A DNA stretch of 64,000 bases from Brachybacterium endophyticum (GTDB lineage: Bacteria; Actinomycetota; Actinomycetes; Actinomycetales; Dermabacteraceae), in assembly GCF_003130585.1 (NCBI RefSeq), contig NZ_QFKX01000001.1, forward strand, positions 558,001 through 622,000, written 5' to 3'. Position numbers and translations under genes: made by a program. Of the stretch, positions 26,144 to 34,585 are shown one piece after another; the stretch's first letter is position 1, and each line of letters starts with the position of its first letter. The notes under the pieces are model-generated. The model was not told the origin of the DNA. It worked only from the letters and a program-made list of their open reading frames with translations, and did no database searches.

Positions 26144-27007
26144 TCATCCGTCCTGCTCGCCCTGTCCGTCCTGCTCGCCCGGCACCAGCATCGCCGAGAA
26201 GTCGTGATCGCCGCGGCCGGCGTGCTGCTGGCCCTCGAGGGAGCCCAGGGCCGCGTGCAGCGCCGGCAGGTCGCCGCCGACGGTGTCGAGCATGAGCCGG
26301 GCGTCCTTCGCGATCGCGTCGACCGTGAAGTCGCCGCCGTCGGTGCTGCGCTCGCCGCGCACGAACGGCCCCTTCATCCCGGCGATGAACGCCAGGCCCG
26401 TGGACCCCAGCATGTCGAGGGTCTGCTCGGGCGTGACGCCGCAGGCATCACCCAGGGCGAGTGCCTCCCGGAGGCCCTGTGCGCTCACCGCGAGGGCCAG
26501 GTTCGCCAGCAGCTTGCCGGTCGCGGCCGCGCGGGCCGAGTCCACCTGCTGGAGACGGTCCGGGTCGGCCCAGGGGGCGACGAGCTCGGCGACCTGTGCG
26601 CGACGCTCCGCGTCGTGCGTGCCGACGTACACCCCGAGGGACCCGTTCCGGGCCGGGCCGAGGGTGCCGACGACCGGCGCGGCGACGTAGGAGTCGACCG
26701 CCGCGGCGAACTCGTCGGCGTAGGCAGGGGAGACGGTGGTGGTGTCCACCCAGGTGACGCCGTCGGGGACCAGGCCCGGGCCGGTGACGACCTCGCGCAC
26801 GGTGTCCGGTCCGAACAGGCTTGTGACGATCAGCTCGGCACCATCGACGGCGGCGCCCGGGGAGCCTGCGACTTCCGCGCCCGCCTCGGCGACGCGCTCG
26901 GTGCGCTCGCGGGTGCGGTTCCACGCCGTCAGCTCGTGGCCCGCCCCGATCAGCTGCAGGGCCAGCTCCGTGCCCATCCGTCCGGTGCCCAGGAATGCGA
27001 TCTTCAT
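26144..27007 (-). CDS. NAD(P)-dependent beta-hydroxyacid dehydrogenase-like protein
   Basis: A 287-residue member of the 3-hydroxyisobutyrate dehydrogenase/GlxR group. The N-terminal dinucleotide motif is KIAFLGTGRMGTELALQL, the Arg after strand two is in AWNRTRERTERV, and the substrate region contains DTTTVSPAYADE. In the C-terminal helical domain the catalytic Lys is expected in ARAAATGKLLANLALAV, where a Lys is present. The product ends with a short repeated Gly-Glu-Gln-Asp-Gly tail. The start codon is 7 bases after a CAGACT element on the minus strand, and 41 bases separate it from the divergent sulfurtransferase start. Confidence 0.9.
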   Translation of the reverse strand: MKIAFLGTGRMGTELALQLIGAGHELTAWNRTRERTERVAEAGAEVAGSPGAAVDGAELIVTSLFGPDTVREVVTGPGLVPDGVTWVDTTTVSPAYADEFAAAVDSYVAAPVVGTLGPARNGSLGVYVGTHDAERRAQVAELVAPWADPDRLQQVDSARAAATGKLLANLALAVSAQGLREALALGDACGVTPEQTLDMLGSTGLAFIAGMKGPFVRGERSTDGGDFTVDAIAKDARLMLDTVGGDLPALHAALGSLEGQQHAGRGDHDFSAMLVPGEQDGQGEQDG

Positions 27008-27014
27008 GCTGCCC

Positions 27015-27042
27015 AGTCTGACAGGATGCGCGCCCGTACAGT
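27015..27042. promoter_or_regulatory. divergent leaderless promoter pair
   Basis: For the plus-strand sulfurtransferase, TACAGT (27037-27042) is followed by 6 bases and the ATG. For the minus-strand dehydrogenase, CAGACT (27020-27015) is followed by 7 bases and its ATG. The two -10 elements are only 16 bases apart, so each -35 region must lie in or beyond the other promoter. Confidence 0.45.
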
Positions 27043-27048
27043 GGCGCC

Positions 27049-27903
27049 ATGGCTCCGTCGCTCACCCTGCCCCCGGTCATCGACATCGACCGCTTCCGCG
27101 CCCTGCGCGAGCGCCCCGACGTGCGCGTCGCCGAGGTGCGCTGGGCGCTCGACGGCTCGAAGGACCGCTCCACCTACCTCGCCGGGCACGTGCCCGGCTC
27201 GGTGTACATCGACCTCGACACCGAGCTGGCGGCCCCTGCCCGGCAGGGCGCCGGCCGACACCCGCTGCCGGAGCCCGATGACTTCGCCGCCGCGCTGTCC
27301 CGCGCCGGAATCGGGGACGGGGACACGGTGCTCGTCCTCGACGACACGGACGGCTCCCAGGGCTCGCGCCTGGTGTGGATGCTGCGCGCCCTCGACGTCG
27401 AGGCCGCTCTGCTCGACGGCGGGCTCGCCACCTGGACCGACGACGGCGGCGATCTGTCGGCCGAGGATCCGCAGCCCGCGCCCGCCACGTTCACCCCGCG
27501 TCGCTGGGCGAGCGACGCGATCGCCACCGCCGACGAGGTCGCCGTGGCCGGGTCGGCCGAGGGCGCCAGCGTCGTCGACGCCCGCGCCGCCGATCGCTTC
27601 CGCGGCGAGTGGGAGCCCAAGGGAGCCCGCCCCGGCCACGTGCCCGGGGCGGTCAACGTCCCCTTCGCGGGCAACGTCGACGAGAACGGCCGCTTCCTCT
27701 CCCCGTCGGCGCTGCGCGAGAGGTATGCCGCCGTCGGCGTCGAGGAGAGCGAGGACGTGATCGTCTACTGCGGCTCCGGCGTCACAGCGACCCACGACCT
27801 GCTCGCCCTCGAACGGGCGGGCATCACCGGCGCACGGCTGTTCCCCGGCTCGTGGTCGCAGTGGAGCGCGGACGAGCACCGCGAGGTCGCGACGGGGGAC
27901 TGA
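27049..27903 (+). CDS. sulfurtransferase (tandem rhodanese, SseA-like)
   Basis: A 284-residue protein made of two rhodanese domains. The N-terminal one is inactive, with Asp-rich LVLDDTDGSQGSR in place of the active loop. The C-terminal one has the catalytic Cys in IVYCGSGVTATHD near residue 243. The loop CGSGVTA is the form found in both thiosulfate and 3-mercaptopyruvate sulfurtransferases, so the donor is not certain. The linker strand DARAADRFRGEWEPKGARPGHVPGA is typical. The ATG follows TACAGT by 6 bases with no ribosome binding site. A dyad at the stop codon separates it from the convergent membrane hydrolase gene. Confidence 0.92.
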   Translation: MAPSLTLPPVIDIDRFRALRERPDVRVAEVRWALDGSKDRSTYLAGHVPGSVYIDLDTELAAPARQGAGRHPLPEPDDFAAALSRAGIGDGDTVLVLDDTDGSQGSRLVWMLRALDVEAALLDGGLATWTDDGGDLSAEDPQPAPATFTPRRWASDAIATADEVAVAGSAEGASVVDARAADRFRGEWEPKGARPGHVPGAVNVPFAGNVDENGRFLSPSALRERYAAVGVEESEDVIVYCGSGVTATHDLLALERAGITGARLFPGSWSQWSADEHREVATGD

Positions 27904-27928
27904 GCCCGCGAGCCCGCGAGCCTCAGTC
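27898..27928. terminator. bidirectional terminator between convergent genes
   Basis: GACTGAG (27898-27904) and CTCAGTC (27922-27928) form a 7-bp stem with a 17-base loop that contains two copies of CCCGCGAG. The stem includes the stop codons of both convergent genes. Confidence 0.45.
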
Positions 27929-29707
27929 GACACCCATCCGCCGACGGATCGCCCGCACGATCCGCGAGCGGTCCTCCTCGAGGTCCATCCCCAGCACGCC
28001 CGCCCACACCTGCACGAGCTCCTCGTGGTAGCTGTGGCCGTGCCCTCCGGCGACCTCGCCGGACAGCGGCATGTCGGCCGCGATCTGCCAGAAGGTGATC
28101 CAGGGCGCCCAGCCCACCGCCGCGGCGACGTCGCGCCCGGCCCGTTCGTGCAGCCAGTCCGGCCTGCGCACCAGCAGGGACGGCTTCCACCACACCACCG
28201 GGTCCGAGGCGTGCTGGACGTAGGCGATGCGCGGCGCCCGCCAGGGCCCGAAGGCGGGGCCTATCCCGCGGAAGGGCCGCTGCAGGTCGGCGGGTTCGGT
28301 GACGAAGCGGATGTGCTCGCCCTCGTCCACCACGGGCGCGATCTCCGGGGTCCCGGCCCGCCGTGACGAGGTCAGCTCGCGCCAGTGAGGGGTGAAGCCG
28401 GGGGTGCCGGTCCACACCGCGCCGTCCACGCGCTCGAGCATCTGGTCGACGTCGTCGAAGGCCGCCTGCCCGGCGAAGGACCCCAGCGACTCCCCGGCGA
28501 CGTAGAAGCGCGGACGCTCCGCCGGGTCCATCGCCTGCAGGCGCGCGTGCACGGCCTCGAACAGCAGCCTGCCCGCACGCTGCGGGGTGCGCCGGTCCAG
28601 GACGTAGTTCAGCGCGCTCGAGTACGCCGAGTACTGCAGGGACGCGGTCGCGCAGTCGCCCCCGGTGAGGAACTCGATCGAGGACAGCGACCACTCCTGC
28701 AGCCAGCCGGTCCCGGTCCCGGTGAACACCACCAACACCTCGCGCTCCCAGGCCCGCGTGCGGTCCAGCTCGGCGAGCACCGCCTGCACGGTCTGCTCGA
28801 GGGAGCGGTCCGAGCGCTTGCCGGCGTAGACGCGGATGGGCGGGATCGCGGGCGCCTCCGTCGCGCGGGAGATCGCCCGCTCGCTCGCGACCGCCGAGAC
28901 GATCCGTCGGCCCGCGGCGCCCAGGGCCTCCCAGGCCTCCAGCGAGCCGGGCCCGCCGGAGACCAGGGCAGAGGTGGGACGACGCAGGTCGGGGGAGAGG
29001 AGCCGGTTCGCGGCCTCGGCCTTCTCGATCATCCGCTCGAGCAGCGTCCCGCGCACCAGGCGGTCCGTGACCAGTGCGAGCGTGGCACCGGTGAGCGCGA
29101 CGGAACCGACCCCCACCCCGAGCGGCGGCAGATAGGGACGCAGCAGCACCCGGTACAGGCGCGCGGTCGTTCCCACGGCGCGCACGGCCAGCAGCGCCCC
29201 GGCGAACATCCCCAGACCTGCCGCCGTCCCCACCGCGTGCGTCGCGAGGTTCTTCGGCTCCTGCTCCACCAGGACGCTGATCTCGCGCTGGCGCATCGCC
29301 CCGCGCGTCCACGAGTAGGCCGTGATCGCCGTCAGCGCGGCCGCCCCGCCCCAGCGCAGGACCTCGCGGCCTCGCGGGGTGAGCGGCCGACGCGCCGCCG
29401 GGTGGGGGAGACGGCGCACCAGCAGCCGGCCGACGCGACCGAGCCCCACCCCGGAGGCGTAGCCGTAGGTGGTGGAGAGCCCGTAGTTCAGCGCCCACAT
29501 CCACCAGGTGCGCGGCAGCAGGCTCGGGGAGGTGGCGATCCAGCCGGCCATCGACGCACCCAGGAAGCCCGAGGCGCTGAGCGGGGTGCGGGTCGCGACC
29601 TGGCGCGCGGCGTGGCCGATCCTGCGGCGGATACGGCGTGGGGCGAGGTCGGCGAGACCGGGGAGGGAGGGGGCGCGGCGCGGGCGGAGGGCCGGGCCGA
29701 TGCGCAT
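27923..29707 (-). CDS. membrane-anchored alpha/beta hydrolase (Abhydrolase_9 type)
   Basis: A 594-residue protein with about five transmembrane helices in residues 45-240 and a cytoplasmic or periplasmic hydrolase domain from about 270. The nucleophile Ser is in FYVAGESLGSFAG (GESLG), and the preceding strand carries VFTGTGTGWLQEW. This matches the actinobacterial alpha/beta-hydrolase membrane family with unknown substrate, possibly a lipid. The start is the ATG at 29707, 6 bases after a TACCCT element; upstream in-frame sequence continues into the divergent dehydrogenase gene and is not coding. Its promoter is back to back with that of the neighbour. Confidence 0.85.
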   Translation of the reverse strand: MRIGPALRPRRAPSLPGLADLAPRRIRRRIGHAARQVATRTPLSASGFLGASMAGWIATSPSLLPRTWWMWALNYGLSTTYGYASGVGLGRVGRLLVRRLPHPAARRPLTPRGREVLRWGGAAALTAITAYSWTRGAMRQREISVLVEQEPKNLATHAVGTAAGLGMFAGALLAVRAVGTTARLYRVLLRPYLPPLGVGVGSVALTGATLALVTDRLVRGTLLERMIEKAEAANRLLSPDLRRPTSALVSGGPGSLEAWEALGAAGRRIVSAVASERAISRATEAPAIPPIRVYAGKRSDRSLEQTVQAVLAELDRTRAWEREVLVVFTGTGTGWLQEWSLSSIEFLTGGDCATASLQYSAYSSALNYVLDRRTPQRAGRLLFEAVHARLQAMDPAERPRFYVAGESLGSFAGQAAFDDVDQMLERVDGAVWTGTPGFTPHWRELTSSRRAGTPEIAPVVDEGEHIRFVTEPADLQRPFRGIGPAFGPWRAPRIAYVQHASDPVVWWKPSLLVRRPDWLHERAGRDVAAAVGWAPWITFWQIAADMPLSGEVAGGHGHSYHEELVQVWAGVLGMDLEEDRSRIVRAIRRRMGVD

Positions 29708-29713
29708 GACCCC

Positions 29714-29734
29714 AGGGTAGTCGTCGCCTAGCCT
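29714..29734. promoter_or_regulatory. back-to-back leaderless -10 elements
   Basis: Minus-strand TACCCT (29719-29714) lies 6 bases before the hydrolase ATG, and plus-strand TAGCCT (29729-29734) lies 6 bases before the dehydrogenase ATG. The two hexamers are 9 bases apart and the start codons 33 bases apart, so the -35 region of each must overlap the start of the other gene. Confidence 0.55.
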
Positions 29735-29740
29735 GTCCTC

Positions 29741-30682
29741 ATGAAGATCCTGCTGCCCGACACCATGGACCTCGACCCGACGCTTCCCGAGGGGTGGGAG
29801 GCCGCCGTCGTCGACGCCCGCGAGGAGATCCCCGCCGAGCACCACGACGCCGCCGCGCTCGTGGTCTGGGGCGCCTCCCGGCGTCACCTCGCCTCCGCCG
29901 CCCAGAACCTCCACGACCTGCGCCTGGTGCAGTCGCTCTCGGCCGGGGTCGACGGCATCCTCGCCGCGGGCTTCGCCCCCGAGGCGCCGATCGCGACCGG
30001 CGCCGGCCTGCACTCGGCCACCGTGTCCGAGCACGCTCTGGCGCTGCTGCTGTCGCTGGTGCGCCGTCTCCCCGAGGCCCGCATCGCCCAGGAGCACCAC
30101 GAGTGGTCCGACGAGCTCGGGGGCCTGCAGCCGCTGCACCCGCAGGGCCGGGTCACAACCTTGCTCGAGGCGCGCGTGCTGATCTGGGGCTTCGGCGAGA
30201 TCGGCCAGACGCTCGCCCCGGTGCTGAAGTCCCTCGGCGCCCACGTGCGCGGCGTGGCCCGCAGCGCGGGCGAGCGCTCGGGCTTCGAGGTGATCGCCGC
30301 CGACGACGTCCTGGACGCCCTCCCGGAGACGGACGTGCTGATCGACATCCTGCCGGCCTCCGAGCAGAGCACGGGCGCGCTCGGCCGCGAGGTCTTCGAG
30401 GCCCTGCCCGACCACGCGATCGTGCTGAACGTGGGTCGCGGGACGACCATCGACCAGGCCGCTCTGCTGGAGGCGCTCGAGGAGGGCCGGATCGGATCGG
30501 CCGGCATCGACGTCACCGACCCGGAGCCGCTTCCGGCCGAGGACCCGCTGTGGGACGCCCCGCGCCTGCTGATCACCCCGCACGGCGCCGGCGGACGACC
30601 CGTCGGCGCCGACGAGCGCATCACCCGCAACCTCGGCGCCCTCGCGGCGGGGGAGGAGATCCTGCACACGGCCGCCCGCTGA
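29741..30682 (+). CDS. D-isomer-specific 2-hydroxyacid dehydrogenase
   Basis: A 313-residue NAD-dependent dehydrogenase. The Rossmann motif is LIWGFGEIGQTLAPVL, followed by catalytic Arg in LNVGRGTTID, Glu in DVTDPEPLPAEDPLW and His in ITPHGAGG, so the triad is complete. These enzymes interconvert 2-keto acids and D-2-hydroxy acids; relatives act on glyoxylate, phosphoglycerate or phosphonates, and the substrate is not evident. The ATG is 6 bases downstream of TAGCCT, which implies a leaderless transcript. Confidence 0.92.
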   Translation: MKILLPDTMDLDPTLPEGWEAAVVDAREEIPAEHHDAAALVVWGASRRHLASAAQNLHDLRLVQSLSAGVDGILAAGFAPEAPIATGAGLHSATVSEHALALLLSLVRRLPEARIAQEHHEWSDELGGLQPLHPQGRVTTLLEARVLIWGFGEIGQTLAPVLKSLGAHVRGVARSAGERSGFEVIAADDVLDALPETDVLIDILPASEQSTGALGREVFEALPDHAIVLNVGRGTTIDQAALLEALEEGRIGSAGIDVTDPEPLPAEDPLWDAPRLLITPHGAGGRPVGADERITRNLGALAAGEEILHTAAR

Positions 30683-30795
30683 TCGGGGCCGCGGGGCTGG
30701 GCCCCGAGCGCGCCCCCGGGCTATCGTACGTTTGTCCCTCACCCCCTTAGTACGAAAGGACGCGCGGCTGCGTTCCCCCGCGCCGCGACCCGCGT

Positions 30796-32688
30796 ATGAG
30801 CAGCGATACCGACACCCATCAGCTCCTCGAGCAGCTCGATGCCGCCAAGGCCTCGGCCGAGAACCCGCCGCCCCGTCGGAAGGGACTCGACAAGTTCGTG
30901 TTCTTCCCGGCCGCGGTCCTCGCGGTCGCCTTCGTGCTCTGGGGCGTCATCAGCCCCGCAGGACTGGGCAGCACGGCGACCAAGATGCTGAACGGCACCA
31001 TGTCCAACTTCGGTTGGCTGTTCGTGATCGCCGGATCGGTCTTCACGATCTTCGTCATCGTCGTCGCCTTCAGCCGCTTCGGCTCGATCCCCCTGGGCAA
31101 GGACGACGAGGAACCGGAGTTCAAGACCAGCTCGTGGATCGCGATGATGTTCGCGACCGGCATGGGCATCGGCCTGATCTTCTACGGGGTGGGCGAGCCG
31201 CTCTTCTTCTACCTCTCCCCGCCGCCCAACACGGTCGAGCCGGAGGCCGCGCAGGCCGCTGCGATCGCCATGGGTCAGACGGCGTTCCACTGGACCCTCT
31301 ACCCGTGGGCAATGTACGCGATCGTCGGCCTGGGCGTCGCCTACGGCTCGTTCCGCCTGGGCCGCTCCCAGCTGTTCTCCTCGATGTTCACCGGCCTGTT
31401 CGGCGAGCGCGCCGTGAACGGCGTCGGCGGCAAGATCATCAACATCCTCGCGATCCTCGCGACCCTGTTCGGCTCCGCCTGCTCCCTGGGCCTCGGCGCC
31501 CTGCAGATCGGCGGCGGCATCACCGCCTCCGGCCTCATGGACAAGGTGACCAGCCCGATCCTGGTGATCATCATCGCCGTTCTCACCGCCTGCTTCGTGG
31601 CCTCGGCCGTCTCGGGCATCGAGAAGGGCATCCAGATGCTCTCGAACATCAACATGGTGCTCGCGGTGCTGCTCGCCGTCATCGTCTTCATCGGCGGGCC
31701 GACGCTGTTCATCCTGAACATCATCCCCTCGACCATCGGCGAGTTCATCAAGGACCTCCCGGCGATGGCCTCCCGCACCTCCGCCAACGGCGGCGGTGAC
31801 GTCCAGACGTGGCTGTCCACCTGGACCGTCTTCTACTGGGCGTGGTGGATCTCCTGGTCGCCCTTCGTGGGCCTGTTCATCGCCCGCATCTCCCGCGGGC
31901 GCACCGTGCGCCAGTTCGTGACCGGCGTGCTGCTGGTCCCCTCCGCGATCTCGATCATCTGGTTCGCGATCTTCGGCGGCGGCGCCATCGGCCTGCAGGA
32001 GCGGGCCGAGCAGGCGAAGAATTCGGCGGGCATGCTCGCCAAGAGCGGTGACGACATCAACTTCGACACCGTGCTGTTCGACCTCCTCGGCAACATGCCG
32101 GTGCCCAACTGGGTGTACATCATCCTGGTCGTGCTCTCGGTGGTCCTGGTGGCGATCTTCTTCGTCACCGGCGCGGACTCCGCCTCGATCGTGATGGGCG
32201 GCCTCGCCGAGAACGGCGCCGAGGAGCCCCGCAAGTTCCAGGTCATCTTCTGGGGCGTCGCCACCGGCGCCGTCGCGGCGGTGATGCTGCTCGCGGGCGG
32301 CGACGACCCGGCGGAGGCGCTGAACGGCCTGAAGAACATCACCATCGTCTCCGCGCTGCCCTTCGTGATCGTCATGCTGCTGCTGTGCATCTCGGTCTGG
32401 AAGGACATGTCGCGCGACCCGATGGTGCTGCAGAACCGTCTGGCCCGCGCCGTGCTGGTCGACTCGGTCTCCGCCGGGCTCGACATCCACGACGGCGAGG
32501 TGTTCCAGCTGCGCACCCACCAGGCGCCCTCGGACGCGGACGACGAGCCCGAGCTCGTCCCCTCCGGCCGACAGGCCGACGGGGGGAAGAGCGCAGAGGG
32601 CACGAAGAGCTCCGGCTCCGAGGCGGCTGCGGACGCTGCGGACGTGCCGGGGGATCCGGACGCCCCGGAGAACCCCTCCGGTCGCTGA
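30796..32688 (+). CDS. BCCT-family osmolyte transporter (glycine betaine/choline/carnitine)
   Basis: A 630-residue secondary transporter with about 12 helices. The glycine-rich Na+-site helix is MFATGMGIGLIFYGVGEPLFFY, and the family hallmark WTVFYWAWWISWSPFVG is complete, with the aromatic box Trp residues present. The N-terminal 40 residues are polar, and the C-terminal 90-residue tail is acidic and hydrophilic; such tails sense osmolarity in BetP. The only in-frame start is the ATG at 30796, since a stop lies 16 codons upstream; the GAAAGGA motif is too far away (35 bases) to serve it, so translation initiation is unclear. A strong terminator follows. Confidence 0.93.
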   Translation: MSSDTDTHQLLEQLDAAKASAENPPPRRKGLDKFVFFPAAVLAVAFVLWGVISPAGLGSTATKMLNGTMSNFGWLFVIAGSVFTIFVIVVAFSRFGSIPLGKDDEEPEFKTSSWIAMMFATGMGIGLIFYGVGEPLFFYLSPPPNTVEPEAAQAAAIAMGQTAFHWTLYPWAMYAIVGLGVAYGSFRLGRSQLFSSMFTGLFGERAVNGVGGKIINILAILATLFGSACSLGLGALQIGGGITASGLMDKVTSPILVIIIAVLTACFVASAVSGIEKGIQMLSNINMVLAVLLAVIVFIGGPTLFILNIIPSTIGEFIKDLPAMASRTSANGGGDVQTWLSTWTVFYWAWWISWSPFVGLFIARISRGRTVRQFVTGVLLVPSAISIIWFAIFGGGAIGLQERAEQAKNSAGMLAKSGDDINFDTVLFDLLGNMPVPNWVYIILVVLSVVLVAIFFVTGADSASIVMGGLAENGAEEPRKFQVIFWGVATGAVAAVMLLAGGDDPAEALNGLKNITIVSALPFVIVMLLLCISVWKDMSRDPMVLQNRLARAVLVDSVSAGLDIHDGEVFQLRTHQAPSDADDEPELVPSGRQADGGKSAEGTKSSGSEAAADAADVPGDPDAPENPSGR

Positions 32689-32721
32689 CCCCGGGACCGG
32701 CCGACGCCCGGTCCCTCGAGC

Positions 32722-32760
32722 AAGGCCCCCGGCCCGCGTGCAGCGGACCGGGGGCCTTTC
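32722..32760. terminator. strong intrinsic terminator, likely bidirectional
   Basis: AAGGCCCCCGG (32722-32732) and CCGGGGGCCTT (32748-32758) form an 11-bp stem with a 15-base loop, with A residues before and T residues after the stem. It lies between the convergent BCCT and nucleosidase genes and suits both strands. Confidence 0.8.
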
Positions 32761-32794
32761 TCATGCCCGGGGAGGCCTCCGATGGCCTCGTGCC

Positions 32795-33586
32795 CTAGGC
32801 CTCGCGCCCCTCGACCTCGCCCAGGCCCTCGACCTCGCCCAGACCCTCGAGCAGGCGGCAGACGGCGCGGGCCGAGGTCTCGGCGACCACGTCGAGCTCG
32901 AGGTGGAACTGCTCGTCGGCCTCGGGTCCGCAGAGGTCCGAGATCGCGCGCATCGCCAGGAACGGCACGCCCCACGAGGCACAGGTCTGGGCGATCGCGG
33001 TGGACTCCATGTCGGCGCTCAGCGCCCCCGGGAAGCGCTCCCGCAGCGGGTCGGCGATCTCGGCGGTGACGAAGGCGTCGCCGGAGAGCATGAGTCCGCG
33101 GCGCACGCTCTGCCCGGCCGCCGAGTCCGTCCCCGCGCGTTCAGCGATCTCGACGAGACGGGGATCCGTGGTGAAGCGCACGGGGCCGCCGGGCACCTGG
33201 CCCGGGGCGTAGCCGAAGGCGGTGGCGTCGGCGAGCGAGTAGGTGAAGCTCTCGCCGATCACCAGGGTGCCCACGCCGATCCCGGAGGCGAGGCCGCCCG
33301 CGGAGCCCGCGCTGATCACCAGGCGCGGCTGATGGCTGATGATCCCCCAGGTGGCGACGGCGCTCGCGGCAGCGACGCCGATCCCGCTGGTCGCGACCAC
33401 CACGTCGCGACCGCCCAGGGTGCCCCGCCAGGCGTGCGCGGGAGCGGCCATCGGCAGGTCCGCGCGCCGGGGCTCCACCAGGCGCTCGACGAGCGGGGAG
33501 GCCTCCTCGTCCATCGCGGTGAGGACCAGCACTGGGCCGGTCGGGCGCAGGGCGGGGCGGGGGGAGCGCGCAGCGGGGGAGGTCAT
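32795..33586 (-). CDS. mtnN: 5'-methylthioadenosine/S-adenosylhomocysteine nucleosidase
   Basis: A 263-residue nucleosidase that cleaves MTA, SAH or 5'-deoxyadenosine to adenine and a thioribose. The early Glu-rich motif LTAMDEEASPLVERL, the purine-binding stretch VISAGSAGGL, the ribose Glu in LSADMESTAIAQ and the catalytic Asp in AISDLCG are all present. It is longer than the usual 230 residues because of an N-terminal extension and a C-terminal repeat GLGEVEGLGEVEG. The ATG lies 7 bases after TAGCCT, with no ribosome binding site. It feeds the methionine salvage and SAM cycle; no other salvage gene is near. Confidence 0.88.
   Translation of the reverse strand: MTSPAARSPRPALRPTGPVLVLTAMDEEASPLVERLVEPRRADLPMAAPAHAWRGTLGGRDVVVATSGIGVAAASAVATWGIISHQPRLVISAGSAGGLASGIGVGTLVIGESFTYSLADATAFGYAPGQVPGGPVRFTTDPRLVEIAERAGTDSAAGQSVRRGLMLSGDAFVTAEIADPLRERFPGALSADMESTAIAQTCASWGVPFLAMRAISDLCGPEADEQFHLELDVVAETSARAVCRLLEGLGEVEGLGEVEGREA
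32808..32843. repeat. two tandem 18-bp copies inside the nucleosidase gene
   Basis: The unit CCCTCGACCTCGCCCAGR occurs twice in direct succession and encodes the duplicated GLGEVE at the protein C-terminus. One base differs between the copies, so the duplication is recent or kept uniform. Confidence 0.8.
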
Positions 33587-33593
33587 GGCGTGC

Positions 33594-33599
33594 AGGCTA
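33594..33599 (-). promoter_or_regulatory. leaderless -10 element (TAGCCT)
   Basis: On the minus strand TAGCCT lies 7 bases before the ATG of the nucleosidase gene. Confidence 0.45.
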
Positions 33600-33670
33600 C
33601 CGGTGGCGGGAGTCGTTAGGCTGGAGAGGTCGCCGTCACCGGCGACGAGACCACAGGGACAGGAGACGTG

Positions 33671-34585
33671 ATGAGTCGGATCCGCGACGCCGTGATGATG
33701 GCGGGGCGCACGGTGCGCCGGCTGCCGCTGCCCAAGGCCTTCTACACCCACACGCTGCGCGAGGCCCGTCGGCCGATGCCCGGCGGGGGAGTGCTCAAGC
33801 GTCACGCGGTGGACGTCGAGATGGTCGATCGCACCCGCTGCGTCTGGCTGGACCGCCACCACGCCTCCGAGGGCGTCATCGTCCACCTGCACGGGGGAGC
33901 CTTCGTCTCCGGCCCCTTCGCCGGCGACTGGGCCTGGCTCTCCCACCAGGTCGACGCGCGACGCTGCGCCGGTGTGCTCGTGGACTACCGCACCGCCCCC
34001 GACCACCAGCACCCCGTCGCCCTCGAGGACGTCGAGGCGGTGCTGGTCGAGCTCTCCCGCAGCGGTGTGCTCGGCGATGCCCCGTGGGTGCTCTCGGCGC
34101 ACAACGCGGGTGCCGGGCTCGCGCTCGCCCTGGTCCGCCGGATCCGCGACGGGCACGGTCCGCTGAAGGACGTGCCCGCGCCCTCGCTGGTGGTGATGAT
34201 GTCGCCGTGGGCCGATCTCGAGCTCGCCAACACCGGCATGACCGAGACCGGCCGCAAGGACTTCCCGCAGGAGCGGCGGATGCTCGGCGTCGCCGCGCAG
34301 GCCTATGCGGGGCGCACACCGCTGGACGACCCGGACCTCTCGCCCGTGAACGCGCACCTGCACGAGCTGCCGCCGATGCACCTGAGCGTCGGCACCTCCG
34401 ACATCTTCCTCACCGACGCGCGGGTCCTGCGCCTGCAGCTCGAGGAGGCGGGGCCGGAGGTCGCCTACCGGGAGGTCCACGGCCGACTGGCCCTGCTCTC
34501 GGGGCTGCGCGGCGGCGAGGAGATGGGGCGGCTGCTCGGCGAGCAGCGCGCGGCGATCGCGACGGCGCTCAGCCCTCGACGATGA
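33671..34585 (+). CDS. HSL-fold alpha/beta hydrolase homologue lacking the nucleophile
   Basis: A 304-residue protein of the hormone-sensitive-lipase group. The oxyanion-hole motif is complete (VIVHLHGGAFVSGP, near residue 75), and the Asp-region SVGTSDIFLTDAR is present. However, where HSL proteins have GDSAGGxLA this sequence reads SAHNAGAGLALAL, so the catalytic Ser is Asn and the preceding Asp is His. The usual HGF near the end is replaced by VHGRLALLSGL. It is therefore probably not an esterase of the classical type. ATG at 33671 is preferred, with AGGAG 5 bases upstream, over a GTG one codon earlier. It overlaps the convergent YhhN gene by 17 bases. Confidence 0.82.
   Translation: MSRIRDAVMMAGRTVRRLPLPKAFYTHTLREARRPMPGGGVLKRHAVDVEMVDRTRCVWLDRHHASEGVIVHLHGGAFVSGPFAGDWAWLSHQVDARRCAGVLVDYRTAPDHQHPVALEDVEAVLVELSRSGVLGDAPWVLSAHNAGAGLALALVRRIRDGHGPLKDVPAPSLVVMMSPWADLELANTGMTETGRKDFPQERRMLGVAAQAYAGRTPLDDPDLSPVNAHLHELPPMHLSVGTSDIFLTDARVLRLQLEEAGPEVAYREVHGRLALLSGLRGGEEMGRLLGEQRAAIATALSPRR

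Noticed and set aside
27923-30742. A 939-residue form of the membrane alpha/beta hydrolase
   Set aside because: The extra 345 residues are antisense to the 2-hydroxyacid dehydrogenase; the start at 29707 has a leaderless promoter signal.
30739-32520. A 593-residue minus-strand frame opposite the BCCT gene
   Set aside because: It is His/Glu/Gln/Arg-rich without any recognisable domain, as expected for the complement of a GC-rich membrane protein gene.
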